Source of the DNA: Coniochaeta sp. PMI_546
Lineage: Eukaryota > Ascomycota > Sordariomycetes > Coniochaetales > Coniochaetaceae
Assembly (NCBI GenBank): GCA_021432605.1
Contig: MU271143.1
Location: 691,277-755,276 of the forward strand
DNA: 64,000 bases
Reading direction: 5' to 3'
Shown here: in pieces, positions 1 through 9,305 of the stretch
Layout: every line of letters starts with the position of its first letter
How positions within the stretch are numbered: the stretch's first letter is position 1
Made by a program: the position numbers and the translations under genes
Notes under the pieces: model-generated
What the model saw: the letters and a program-made list of their open reading frames with translations, nothing else
What the model was told of the DNA's origin: nothing
Database searches by the model: none

Positions 1-200
1 TCGTTGCCCTCGGGTTCCTTCCCTTCGGTAAGACCTAGCTGTGCAGATCTCTTTGCAACAGCAGCTTTGATCTGCTCCTCACTTGGGCCTTCGCGGGCTG
101 GTCCGAGATCAGATCGAGTCGTGAATCCAGTCGCACCGCGACCGAGACCAGCAACGTAGTTCTCAGGCGCCGGCTGGCTGAGAAAGTCGCGCCGACTCAT
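1..200 (-). CDS. PRP6: Pre-mRNA splicing factor Prp6/Prp1, N-terminal fragment
   Basis: The reverse strand opens with ATG at position 200 and reads [20 protein letters not shown], followed by a stretch containing [15 protein letters not shown] and a Lys/Glu-rich helix, and runs off the left edge of the window. This is the conserved PRP1_N region that starts fungal and animal Prp6 proteins, so the identification rests on direct recognition. Prp6 is a TPR-repeat scaffold of the U4/U6.U5 tri-snRNP and acts in the nucleus in spliceosome assembly. Only about 66 codons are present; the TPR (HAT) repeats that make up the rest of the protein lie outside. The gene is divergent from the PPR gene at 546. 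Confidence 0.85.
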   Translation of the reverse strand, partial: MSRRDFLSQPAPENYVAGLGRGATGFTTRSDLGPAREGPSEEQIKAAVAKRSAQLGLTEGKEPEGN

Positions 201-545
201 TTCTGGATATTTACGCGCGTTGTGATGCTGCAAGGCGTGCTGGAGTCGCGGTAATAGCTGCTACTGAGGAGTGAAGAACTTCCAGGATATGTCGTTGCCA
301 ACGGTTGATGGATGGTTGATGGCAAACTGAAGCAGATATGCATGTAGGCCATGCAAGGATTTCTGTCCATTGCATATATCCGGGGTCGGGTCTTTGAGAG
401 GCCGACATGCGGATCACCTTCGAAAATTTCCCAGTACTGCTATTCGTGAACGACCGTCTACCTCTCCGAAATCAAAGCTATTTCAACGTCTTCTTCATCC
501 TCAACCGCTTTTGACTGGCGGGAAAGCATGTGGGATCAATAGCAA
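201..545. promoter_or_regulatory. Divergent promoter between Prp6 and the PPR gene
   Basis: These 345 bases separate two start codons that face away from each other, so both promoters and both 5' leaders must lie here. I see no clear TATA box. The part nearest the PPR gene is pyrimidine-rich, as is common upstream of fungal start codons. No coding frame in it looks real. Confidence 0.5.
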
Positions 546-2891
546 ATGTCCCTGGGCGTCAGAACACTATGGAGAGCCCGCGCAATATCTCCCGCAGGCT
601 CCCTGATTCCCAGGGAGCCCGTCGCCTCGTCGTCTTTACTACGGAACTTGCTCAGCAATGACCTCCTCGCTCCTCTGCGACGCACACGGGTACCTTCGGT
701 GACGAGATTCGCGTCAGGTATCTCGAATGCCAAACTCGGGTCGTCTAGTACACACAATGGGTCCTCACGTCGTCCTTCTCCGGCAGTCAAAGCTGTCAAT
801 CAAGCGACGTTTGCACAACGGTTGGCGCTGATCCCAGTACGGCCCCATGATGCGGATTCCATCTTGGTCAGATCTCGAATGGAGTATCCCCATCCCAGGG
901 AGACGCTGCTCAACGACCACCTGCGCCATCGGGAAATGGAGGCGCAAAAACGGCACGAGGCCTGCGCCCGGGCCAAGAACGAATCACTACCGAACTGGAG
1001 GCGGGTCCTCCAAGAGCTCACGGCAGCGACACCTCGGTACATGGACGGAGTCGTAAGAGTCCTCATGCCCAAAGGTGCAAGCGATGTGTTGCTCAACCCG
1101 GACGCGGAAAACAGCCTGTGGGATATCAGGTCTAGGACGCGCTGCTACATGGTGGTTGAGCAGGAACGCGATTCGGATGGAAATACCGTGCTGAAGATCT
1201 CGGGTACGCGCACAGCCGTCGAGAAGGCGATCGACGACGTCGTACAGGTAGCGAAGAAGGTCACCGTCCTTCTCTTGTCGGACAGTGGCGAGACTCTCAT
1301 CCACGATGGCATCGACGAGCACGGATCCGAGCATGACACCGCCAAACCTAGAACGCCGATCATGATTGGCCGAACCCGCTCCTTGGACAAGTCGCTGAAA
1401 CCGACTTTACTTACCACCACGGCTCACGATGTACCCAAGCCTTCGCGGTGGACTAAGCAAACATTTGAGCAGTACGTCGCTACTCTGGCCCGCGGCTACC
1501 TGCCGGTGTGGAGGGCCAATATACTATACCCTGGAAGGAAAGTCGGACATCAGAAGGCCGTGGTAAAGCAACTGATCGATGTGTTTTACGATCCCGAGAC
1601 CCAGGCATCATTATCGGGGCCAGCTTTCAAGATTGCCTTCGAGTACATAGCTCGCAGGGGGCGTGTCTTCCGCCCACAAGCCCGAGTCTTGTTTGACCGG
1701 ATGGAGAAGTTGGGGTTACCAACGGACACGACCATCTTCAACCTTCTGATCGAGGCTACCATCCATGATAAGGACCTTAGGAGTTTTTCGACTTGTGTAT
1801 TCCTCATGATCCGGCGGGGCCACGAGCCGAATCTCAAGACGTGGCTCCTATTCCTTCGTCTGATCCAGAGTGAGGAGGTCAGGCGCTACATCCTCCAGGC
1901 CATGATCCACAAGAACCTGCTCGTAGCCCCGGAGAACATGGCCCAGGTAGCTCTTGAGATGGCTCGGTACGACGCCGAACGCGCAATGCAGCATGGCCTA
2001 GACGTCGAAGCGCTCGTGGCGGAACAGAGCAAACTCTACGGTCCGGAGTGGCTAAGGTTTGCCGGTGCGACATCCACCTGCAACCGGATCCTCGAAGTCA
2101 TAGCGAAGCACGGCAAATGGGATCAAGTCAACAAGTTCGTGGAGTTCATGGCATCGCGTCCTTCTCCCTATGTTTATCCCGACGCAAACACCCTCAACAT
2201 ATGCGTCGAGCACGCGAGAGTCCAGACGTACGCCAGGTCAGCGATTGACCTAGTCGGACGATTCGAGGACCTCGGCATCCAGACAGAGATGGGGACTCTG
2301 CAGTCGCTCTTCATGGCCTTCTGGTACCATAACATGGCACACGCGATGGATATCGTGTGGCAATTTGCCTTATTGACCGGTAGGACGACTAGCGGCATGG
2401 CGACAAGGTTCGCCGACATCTTGCATATGGGGTCTAAATTGGGATGGGACGCGGACGCTATCCCTGCGCAGTCGGACGCCATACCGACCCCAAAGAAACC
2501 GAAACAATATGCAATGTACGCCCTGCTGATGGCTAGTAGCAGGGACATGTTCCAAATTGAAACGCCTGCGATGCGCAAGCAGCTTTTGAAAGTCTTGCGT
2601 CAACGCGGCCTCCAGATGCGATCCGAGGGGTACGTCGTGCCTCGCGGTTCGCTGAGCAGGGCACTCCGCGACGCCGCTGAGAGGGACTCGCGGCTTCACA
2701 AAAATCTCACCAAGGGGAGCTGGATCATCGAGCCTGCGCTGCTACCGACCACGATGAGCGCAGACAAAGGGGGCGCGCCTCTTCAGCATATTGAAGAAGA
2801 GGAGCCGGACGAGGACTCTAGCCATGTGGGATCTCATGGTGAGGAGATGAGCACCGAGCAGCTGGAAAAACACCAGGACATCGAGATATAA
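546..2891 (+). CDS. Mitochondrial pentatricopeptide-repeat (PPR) protein
   Basis: This is an intronless 781-residue frame. The first 60 residues are rich in Arg, Ser and Leu with almost no acidic residues, as expected of a mitochondrial presequence. Residues about 165-240 look KH-like (a VRVLMPKGA start, an alternating hydrophobic core, then a helix with TAVEKAIDDVVQVAKKV). From about residue 340 helical pairs typical of PPR repeats appear, such as ARVLFDRMEKLGLPTDTTIF followed by NLLIEATIHD. The tail after residue 735 is acidic and probably disordered. PPR proteins bind organellar RNA and act in processing, stability or translation; the target here cannot be read from sequence. The PPR assignment is firm, the KH-like reading is inference. 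Confidence 0.8.
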   Translation: MSLGVRTLWRARAISPAGSLIPREPVASSSLLRNLLSNDLLAPLRRTRVPSVTRFASGISNAKLGSSSTHNGSSRRPSPAVKAVNQATFAQRLALIPVRPHDADSILVRSRMEYPHPRETLLNDHLRHREMEAQKRHEACARAKNESLPNWRRVLQELTAATPRYMDGVVRVLMPKGASDVLLNPDAENSLWDIRSRTRCYMVVEQERDSDGNTVLKISGTRTAVEKAIDDVVQVAKKVTVLLLSDSGETLIHDGIDEHGSEHDTAKPRTPIMIGRTRSLDKSLKPTLLTTTAHDVPKPSRWTKQTFEQYVATLARGYLPVWRANILYPGRKVGHQKAVVKQLIDVFYDPETQASLSGPAFKIAFEYIARRGRVFRPQARVLFDRMEKLGLPTDTTIFNLLIEATIHDKDLRSFSTCVFLMIRRGHEPNLKTWLLFLRLIQSEEVRRYILQAMIHKNLLVAPENMAQVALEMARYDAERAMQHGLDVEALVAEQSKLYGPEWLRFAGATSTCNRILEVIAKHGKWDQVNKFVEFMASRPSPYVYPDANTLNICVEHARVQTYARSAIDLVGRFEDLGIQTEMGTLQSLFMAFWYHNMAHAMDIVWQFALLTGRTTSGMATRFADILHMGSKLGWDADAIPAQSDAIPTPKKPKQYAMYALLMASSRDMFQIETPAMRKQLLKVLRQRGLQMRSEGYVVPRGSLSRALRDAAERDSRLHKNLTKGSWIIEPALLPTTMSADKGGAPLQHIEEEEPDEDSSHVGSHGEEMSTEQLEKHQDIEI

Positions 2892-3888
2892 GTGGCAGGT
2901 GAGGCGGGACCACGATGGACCGCGCCAGAGCACATCTGGCTTCGTTGGTAAAACCGGGAGAATTTGTACGATATAGATGGAGATACTGTGTCGTATCATT
3001 GTCGGCCGCTCCGTCATGCGGGCGAGATAGAGAGAGATACCCAGAGCTACACGCATGTATTAGTACTGGCTCGAGAAAGCTTCGCAATGGAGCATTTCAT
3101 GACAGCTTCGGTAGATGGATATCGTACCCGACGCATGAATATATATATATCCTAGGTCTTGTTCAAATTCAAGGGTTTCACTGTTTTGATCACTGCTTGA
3201 GGTGCATATGGAGGTGCTGTCGCTCATTTACAAACACTTGTTCCGGACCCCTTCTTCCCATTCAAGCGCAACAGGGATCAATCAACACTGTCCAAACAAG
3301 TATCACTCGAGTTCCGACAAACCAAAAGAGAAGCTCACACAACGCAAGTCCAAAGCCGACCAACGTAACATCATTTGCAAAAGTTCAAGAACCAAAAAGT
3401 AAAGCGCGAACCGAGTGCAATATAGCCAGTTGCATGCAATGAAATAGATGCCTCTAGCAACTATGCGGTCAGGAAAAAGGGGAAAAGGTACAAAAACGGA
3501 GGTATCAAAGGGGGGGAGGGAGGAGGGAAGCGGACAACCCTCCACGCACGGAAAGACCATCAACGCCTAGAACGCCACCACCAGGCCAGGCCAATCCAAT
3601 CATGCCTTGCCTTGTCCCCAAAGGCTAGGCTTTGCTTCGGTGCCGCGGTGAAAGAAAATAACCCAGATCAACCCAACTCGTACCGCCATTATTCTCATCC
3701 CATCCCTCATGCGTAAAAGGCCTGCAGAGCAAGAAGTTTCTCAGCGCTGCCTCTCCGTCCTTTCTTCACCTCTTTCTCCTTGCGACGGGAATGCGGCGAA
3801 ACAGCCGGCGAGGAAGTGCATTGTCTCGCGTAAACAACGTCAGCGTTTGGGCTCAACAACGTCTTTCCCCTCCGCCTCGTCGACACGC
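2892..3888. other. Intergenic, between convergent genes
   Basis: The PPR gene ends on the left and a minus-strand gene ends on the right, so this is mainly 3' untranslated sequence. It holds an (AT)n run at about 3139-3150 and purine-rich tracts near 3500-3540. I see no credible coding frame or RNA gene. Confidence 0.5.
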
Positions 3889-5264
3889 CTACTTCTTCAG
3901 AACAGCGTCATATATGGCCGTGACGCCGGTGATGGCAGCACCGGCGATGACGCCCTTCCAGCCGCCGTAGAGCGCGCTGTTGATGCGCGCGACCGCCAGC
4001 TCGTCCACGAGGCCGCCAAAGGTGACGCCCTGGTTGTACACGACGAAGGTGACCAGCGCCTTGACGATGCTGAAGGTCAGCGGGTCGATGGTGTAGTCGG
4101 GCTGGCTGGAGCGCGCGCGGCCGCGGCCCGGGTGGTTGTGGTTCGCCGCGCTGAGGTTGAAGAAGTACCCAAAGACGGCCGGGATGACGACGCTGGTCGC
4201 GACATAGAGGAGCACGGGCGACCAGAAGCTCGAGGTCAGGATGAGGAACATGTCGGGGATGTGGACCGGGTAGTCGTCCGTGTGCAGCAGCTTGATGGCG
4301 GGGATGGTGAAGGCGTAGCGGTCTGCCAGGACCTCCTTGCGCAGGAAGTAGAGCTCAAAAGCCTGAATGGCGAGCAGGATGGAGTAGACGCTCGAGAGGG
4401 ACTCCTGCACCTTTTCTGTGGTTTCCGTGATGCCTGATTCTTGGTACAAGGACGAGACGCGCTCCCGCACGGCCACGGTTCCGCGGTCCACGGCATGCGC
4501 GACGTCTGCTGGGGTGGCCGGGAGCGGGATGCGACTTGCGAGGGAAAGGGCGCGTCCGGGCGTCTGCACGAGCGCGTTGGTGGCAGCTTGCGTAATTTGC
4601 GCGACGCCTGACTCCTCTTCGTCGGTCCTGCCGTTTCAACGCGCAGTTAGTGCTGTTGCTTACTACGTGGGAGCCCCGGCGGTATGCGCCTGGTGCTGGA
4701 GGCGCAGACGCGACGCGACACTCGGAAGGGCAGGGTAAGGCGCGAACTCACTCGTCTCTCGTAGCGACAACCTCGTCTGGAGCCCTGGTGTGCCTTCGCG
4801 CGCGCACGACCTTGAGTTCAGACGTCTCCTTCTTCACGGGCGACCCGGCAATGCGAGCGCGACTGTTGAAGTAGCCGGCGAGCTTGGCATCGCTCGCAAA
4901 GCGCGCCGAGTGCTCGGATAGGTACTCGTCGAGGCGCTGCTCGAGCTCGACCTTTTTGAGGTCATCGACGCTATGCGCACACGGATGTCAGCCTGGTTGA
5001 CTTCAGTCATTCTATCGCCGTGCGACGGCGCGTTTGGCCAGCCTTGGGTTCGCGCGCGCGCGGCAAGCATGGTTAAGGTGGTGCAGTTGTGACGACATTT
5101 CCAGTCATGATATCGTCGCGGACAAGGCTGCGGCTCGACACAATCCGACAAACACAGAACAGTCGAGGAAATGGATGCACATACTCCTTCAGTCCAAGGC
5201 GCTGTGCGGTTTCGAGGAGGTCAGACTTGCGCTGCCTTTGTAGCCATGGGTTTGCGGTCGACAT
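3889..5264 (-). CDS. SAP-like domain, multi-pass membrane protein (unknown function)
   Basis: I assembled three exons: 5264-5185, 4970-4752 and 4627-3889. They give 345 codons in one frame, with GTATGT and GTGAGT donors and ATAG and GCAG acceptors. The N-terminus has a short two-helix region (residues about 12-50, with KSDLLETAQRLGL, then KKVELEQRLDEYLSEH) that resembles SAP or LEM folds. A charged linker follows. The second half carries hydrophobic segments around VYSILLAIQAFELYF, the FLILTSSFWSPVLLYVATSV region and FSIVKALVTFVVYNQ, so it is probably an integral membrane protein. I recognise the arrangement as one conserved in filamentous fungi but know no function. A SAP/LEM-like head on a membrane anchor would suit the nuclear envelope or ER; that is inference. 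Confidence 0.75.
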
Positions 5265-5866
5265 GACGGTGGAGTAAGCTGTGGTAGATGGAAAGTGAGG
5301 TGATCGCGACGTGATGGTACGTTGGAGCTACTGGCAAGACGCAAAGTGGTCTGTGATTATAGCGATAAGAGTATCTGGGAGGCGCGTGTAAGAGCAAGGG
5401 AGGGGTGAAGCTGGGGATGGGTCCGACTGTGCGTTGTTTATGTTTTTTTCCGCGTGTTGACAGGACAGGCGGCACGGGGAGGAGTAGCGTTGTTGGTGAA
5501 GGAATGCCGGACCCTCACCGTTTGCGCCTGTAAGGTTTGGGGTTGTTTGGCGTCTGGCGTTGGGGGGTCTGCGGGAGCTGCTGTGGCCATAGCTCAAGCT
5601 CTCCCCCACAGCCAGAAATTCGAGTGGCTGGGAAATCACCTAAAAGCACACCATGTCAACAATGGCTTTCTCATCCTATTGGCCTGAAATTGGCTGTCTG
5701 TCGTTTTGGGACAACTCCTCTGGCATGTATATTTTCGCGACTTCCCGATTGGGCTTCCTTCTTTGAAGTCTGAACGATGCGTCTATAGGGTAGCTCAACC
5801 GCCAATCTAATTCATATCTCACTTGTTCTAAGCCATCATCCTTCGAGGCTCTTCTTGATAGATCTC
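5265..5866. other. Intergenic: promoter of the SAP-like gene and 3' side of the P450
   Basis: Both flanking genes are on the minus strand, so the left part should hold the promoter of the SAP-like gene and the right part the 3' end of the P450 gene. Short frames here have no recognisable content. I see no RNA gene or repeat. Confidence 0.45.
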
Positions 5867-7908
5867 TTATGCCACCTCGTCAGTGTCAATCACGTTCACA
5901 AACCTCTCCTCTCCTCTCTTCACCAAGCGGATGGGAACATGCATTCCACCATGTAACTTGAGCGTCAGTCTCGATGTGGCCTTCCGTATCGTCGCTGTGC
6001 ACTTGTCCTGAGCCTTCTTGTAGAGCTTCCTCCTCTCCTCAACACTCATCTTCTCAACCTCTTCGTCCGACGCCCACTCGTCCACGGCCAGCTCGAGGCT
6101 GTACTTCTGGAACACCACCGCCAAGGCAGCCAGCATCTCCACCTGCGCTATCCTCCGGCCCAGACAAGACCTCGCCCCGTCACTGAAGGGTATGAATGCG
6201 CCCCTCGCCGGCCGGAACAGCGAGTCGCTCGTGTCCCGACCCTTGAAGCCGCCGTAGTCTTCGGTATCCCCGTCTTCGATCTCGTCTCTGGCGGAGTCGC
6301 TGGAGCGGAACCATCTCTCGGGTTCGAAATCATCGAGGTCATCCTGGCCCGGCCGGACTCTACTCGGTCGGGTAGGCCAGTATCGGGGGTTGCGGTGCAC
6401 TGAAACGGCAGACAAGCTAATGTTCGTGCCGGCTGCGAGTGTGTGCTTCTCTCCGTCAATGATGATGACCTGGTCGCCACGGGCTGGCACTACATGCTTT
6501 GGAATCTCAACTACGGCCGGCATGAGCCGCAGCGTCTCGTTCATGGCCGCTGCGAGGTGAGACGCAAGCATGGGGTTGATAACGCCCTCGTAGCTCCATG
6601 TGGAGGGATCGTCCTTCCCGCAGATGTCATCAACATCTCTCTGCAAGGCGCGCTGCGCCGCCGGGTTGTTGGCAAGCTCGACAAATGTGAAATGCAGAGT
6701 GTTGGCCGTCGTCTCGTGCCCGGCCACAATGATGATGAAGGCGTTGCCGATGATGTCGCTATCTGAGAGCTCGCTGCTGTCGCTGCTCGACTTGCCATAC
6801 TTTGCTCGCACTAATTGTCCCATGATGTCCATGGTGTCCTTAGGCTGATCGCCCTGCCGGACCTCGGCAATCTTGTCGTGCAGAAATTCGTCCATGTAGC
6901 CCATATAGTTCTCCTTGGCTTCCCAGCTGTTCCTGGCCCACTCGAAGGGAAGCCTCTTGAGCACCGACCACGGCACTAGCAACAGGACTAGAAGGTACTC
7001 GAGAGTTGATGCGAGAGCCTGCGCAAAACTCATCGTGTGACCTGGGGGCGGTTCCAGGGACCCGTACTTGGCCAGCTTGGGATCGGTACCTGGAGGTAGA
7101 GTTTGACCCGGCCACAGCAGACGCAGTCCGAAACCAACGTAGCCAATAATGTTCAGCGCCAGCGTCATAGTGTCATGCTCGGCGGTGATGATGGTCTTGT
7201 GTCCCTTTCCGTCAGGACCAAGCCACTTGGATATCAGTCCGTGTGTCTGATTGATAGACTCGGCGAAGGTATGGGCTGCATTCTTCTCATTGAAGCTGGC
7301 TGCCGTGACCTTTCGGTGCATACGCCACATAGCCCCTTCGGTTGTGAGGACATTCTGGCCAAACATACTCAAGATCTGGTAGTCAGTCGTGTCTTTGGGG
7401 AAGAGCTCACGCCGCGCTGTGATCTGACGGATCGTTTCCGCGTTCCTGGTGAAGAGCGAGATCTGCCCTGGTCCCACGACAAGGAAGTTCTCGCCCAAAG
7501 GTTCCCAGGCCTTGTTTCCCTCACGATATGCCCAGTCAGGTACCAGGACACTGGGTGGAGATTGGGTCAGCGCCTGCTCCGAATCTCAAGAACATACTGA
7601 AAAAAAAAGCTTCTTACAAGATCCATCCCTCCCACCATGACTTGGGAAGACGTTTGATAAGGGGCACCCATATCCAGAATGTTATCTGCCAGAGTCGATT
7701 GTAAGGGTGCACAGCTAAGGCCCAGCCAGTTAACTCCTGCATAACGACGCTTCAATGCCGACTAGATCTGTAACTTACGAACGACGAGGTATGGTAGATT
7801 CGCCTTGCGAGCTTTTGCGATATTTGACGCCAGCCCTGAGAGATAAGTGTATACTGCCCAAGCAGCGGCTGCGCCGAACAATAACGACACCGACGACACC
7901 ATGACCAT
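5867..7908 (-). CDS. Cytochrome P450 monooxygenase, microsomal
   Basis: Three exons, 7908-7779, 7714-7618 and 7550-5867, give 636 residues. The start at 7908 puts a hydrophobic anchor (VSSVSLLFGAAAAWAVYTYL) at the N-terminus; an ATG two codons later is equally possible. The first junction restores LPYLVVPVHPYNRLWQIT, the second WWEGWIFVLVPDWAYREGNK. P450 marks are present: AGHETT at about 352-357 (oxygen-binding I helix), ETLR at about 414-417 (ExxR), PERW at about 486, and FSDGARSCLG with the haem-ligand Cys at about 538. At 636 residues it is some 100 longer than most P450s; an acidic, Ser-rich insert lies between PERW and the haem loop. It is a lone P450 with no biosynthetic core gene nearby, so the substrate is unknown. 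Confidence 0.93.
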
Positions 7909-9305
7909 AAATTGGGGTGTTTGGACCCAATTGTGCTGTGAAAATAATGATACTTGGGAACCAGCAACCAATGCCTCTCGTCCAACACCTCTCTGTGTCT
8001 ATGACGACGGCCCGCAAATGCGATGTCGGGGGAAAGTATTAATCTGTTATGCAGTATAATAATATCCAGTTTGTATCGCGCGAGTGATACTGTGTCGTTC
8101 ACGTCAATGTCAAGAGCTGTGAAAGCCAGCGGTTCACTTTTGCGCGCGCATGGAAATGGTGAGATGAACAGGGATTCCGAGTCTGAAACGAGAGAGGTTG
8201 GAGGGCCAGAAACAGGAGCTGATTTCTCACTGCTGTTAAACGCAAGTTGCCAGTTTTGGTCTTAAGCCCGAAGGCCAGATCGCCCTGATTCTATCGACCT
8301 GCTTTCATCTCGCCATCGCCAACTCAATGTCGCATCAGATAACCAGACACATCCCATCCATGCGAATGCGACGCTATTACAGATGAATTGATCGCCAACA
8401 GGCCGACTTCCTGTGTGCAGTTGTTCGGATCTCTTGCATCCCGAATGACACGCTAGCGATCTGGGGTGCTGCAGTGGGCGCTTGTGGAGGTTACTTCGTA
8501 ATCATCCCAACTTATTGGCTTGCTCGGTCCTGGACTTCCAGGATCTCGAGCTTCTCCAAGCGGAACGTTAGCCGGAGTTACCTCTCGTACCCTGCCCAAG
8601 GTATCTTACCCGTCACGATTCGATCAGATATATGCATAAAGTGCGGTCATACGCGGATCTTCACGCCAGGACACAGTCAACGACATCTCTTGTTAACCAA
8701 AGTTGTTTTATGGGTTTTATAATTACTACCTTTTTCTTCTAAAAGCTCTGATAACGTACAGTATAACAAAGCAGTCATCGATTGATACGCTTTAATAAGA
8801 ATAACGCCCACATTAGGGGGTGCTGACTTAATAGTGCTGGAGTAGGAAAAAAAAGGGGTGCAGCTGCAGTACCATGCATGCATGGCTCCCAAGGATGACC
8901 AAGAGGAGATCTTCTGAACCCAGCATGGACCAGCGACGCGAGGTAACCAGATTAACCCGAGACCAGGGCAGTGGACTTCCAAGCCCTGACCGAGGGTGCT
9001 CCAAATCACTAGCCAACCAGGACTTCAATGCGATGCAATCAGTATCGTAAACGACAAACCCGGCGGCACTCCAGCCGTCTCGTATCCTGTTGATAACGAG
9101 ACGCAACATGATGACCCAACATGATGCTGGCATAATCTTTCCAGTAGCCCTACCGCTTAGCACGCTGCTTCCCCCCATGGCTACCTATATAACCGAGCTC
9201 GTAGTGCACCAGAGCCAGGGGTTGGGATAGTAAAGGCACAAGCGACTCTTTTCAGCGTCTCTCGTGTCACCGTGGAGGGAGGTTGTCTCAGGGGTTAAGG
9301 CGGCG
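7909..9305. other. Intergenic, no gene recognised
   Basis: The first few hundred bases should be the P450 promoter; the rest is 3' flank of the gene ending at 9306. A TATA-like CTATATAA occurs near 9185 but faces no credible gene. Minus-strand frames of 110-116 codons at 8677-9178 overlap each other and lack recognisable domains. I see no RNA gene. Confidence 0.4.

Noticed and set aside
3709-4437. 242-codon plus-strand frame
   Set aside because: Antisense to the SAP-like gene; composition (Ala, Gly, Arg, Val, Asp) is that of a GC-rich shadow frame.
8677-9178. Overlapping minus-strand frames of 110-116 codons
   Set aside because: No domain and mutually overlapping; low-quality coding signal.
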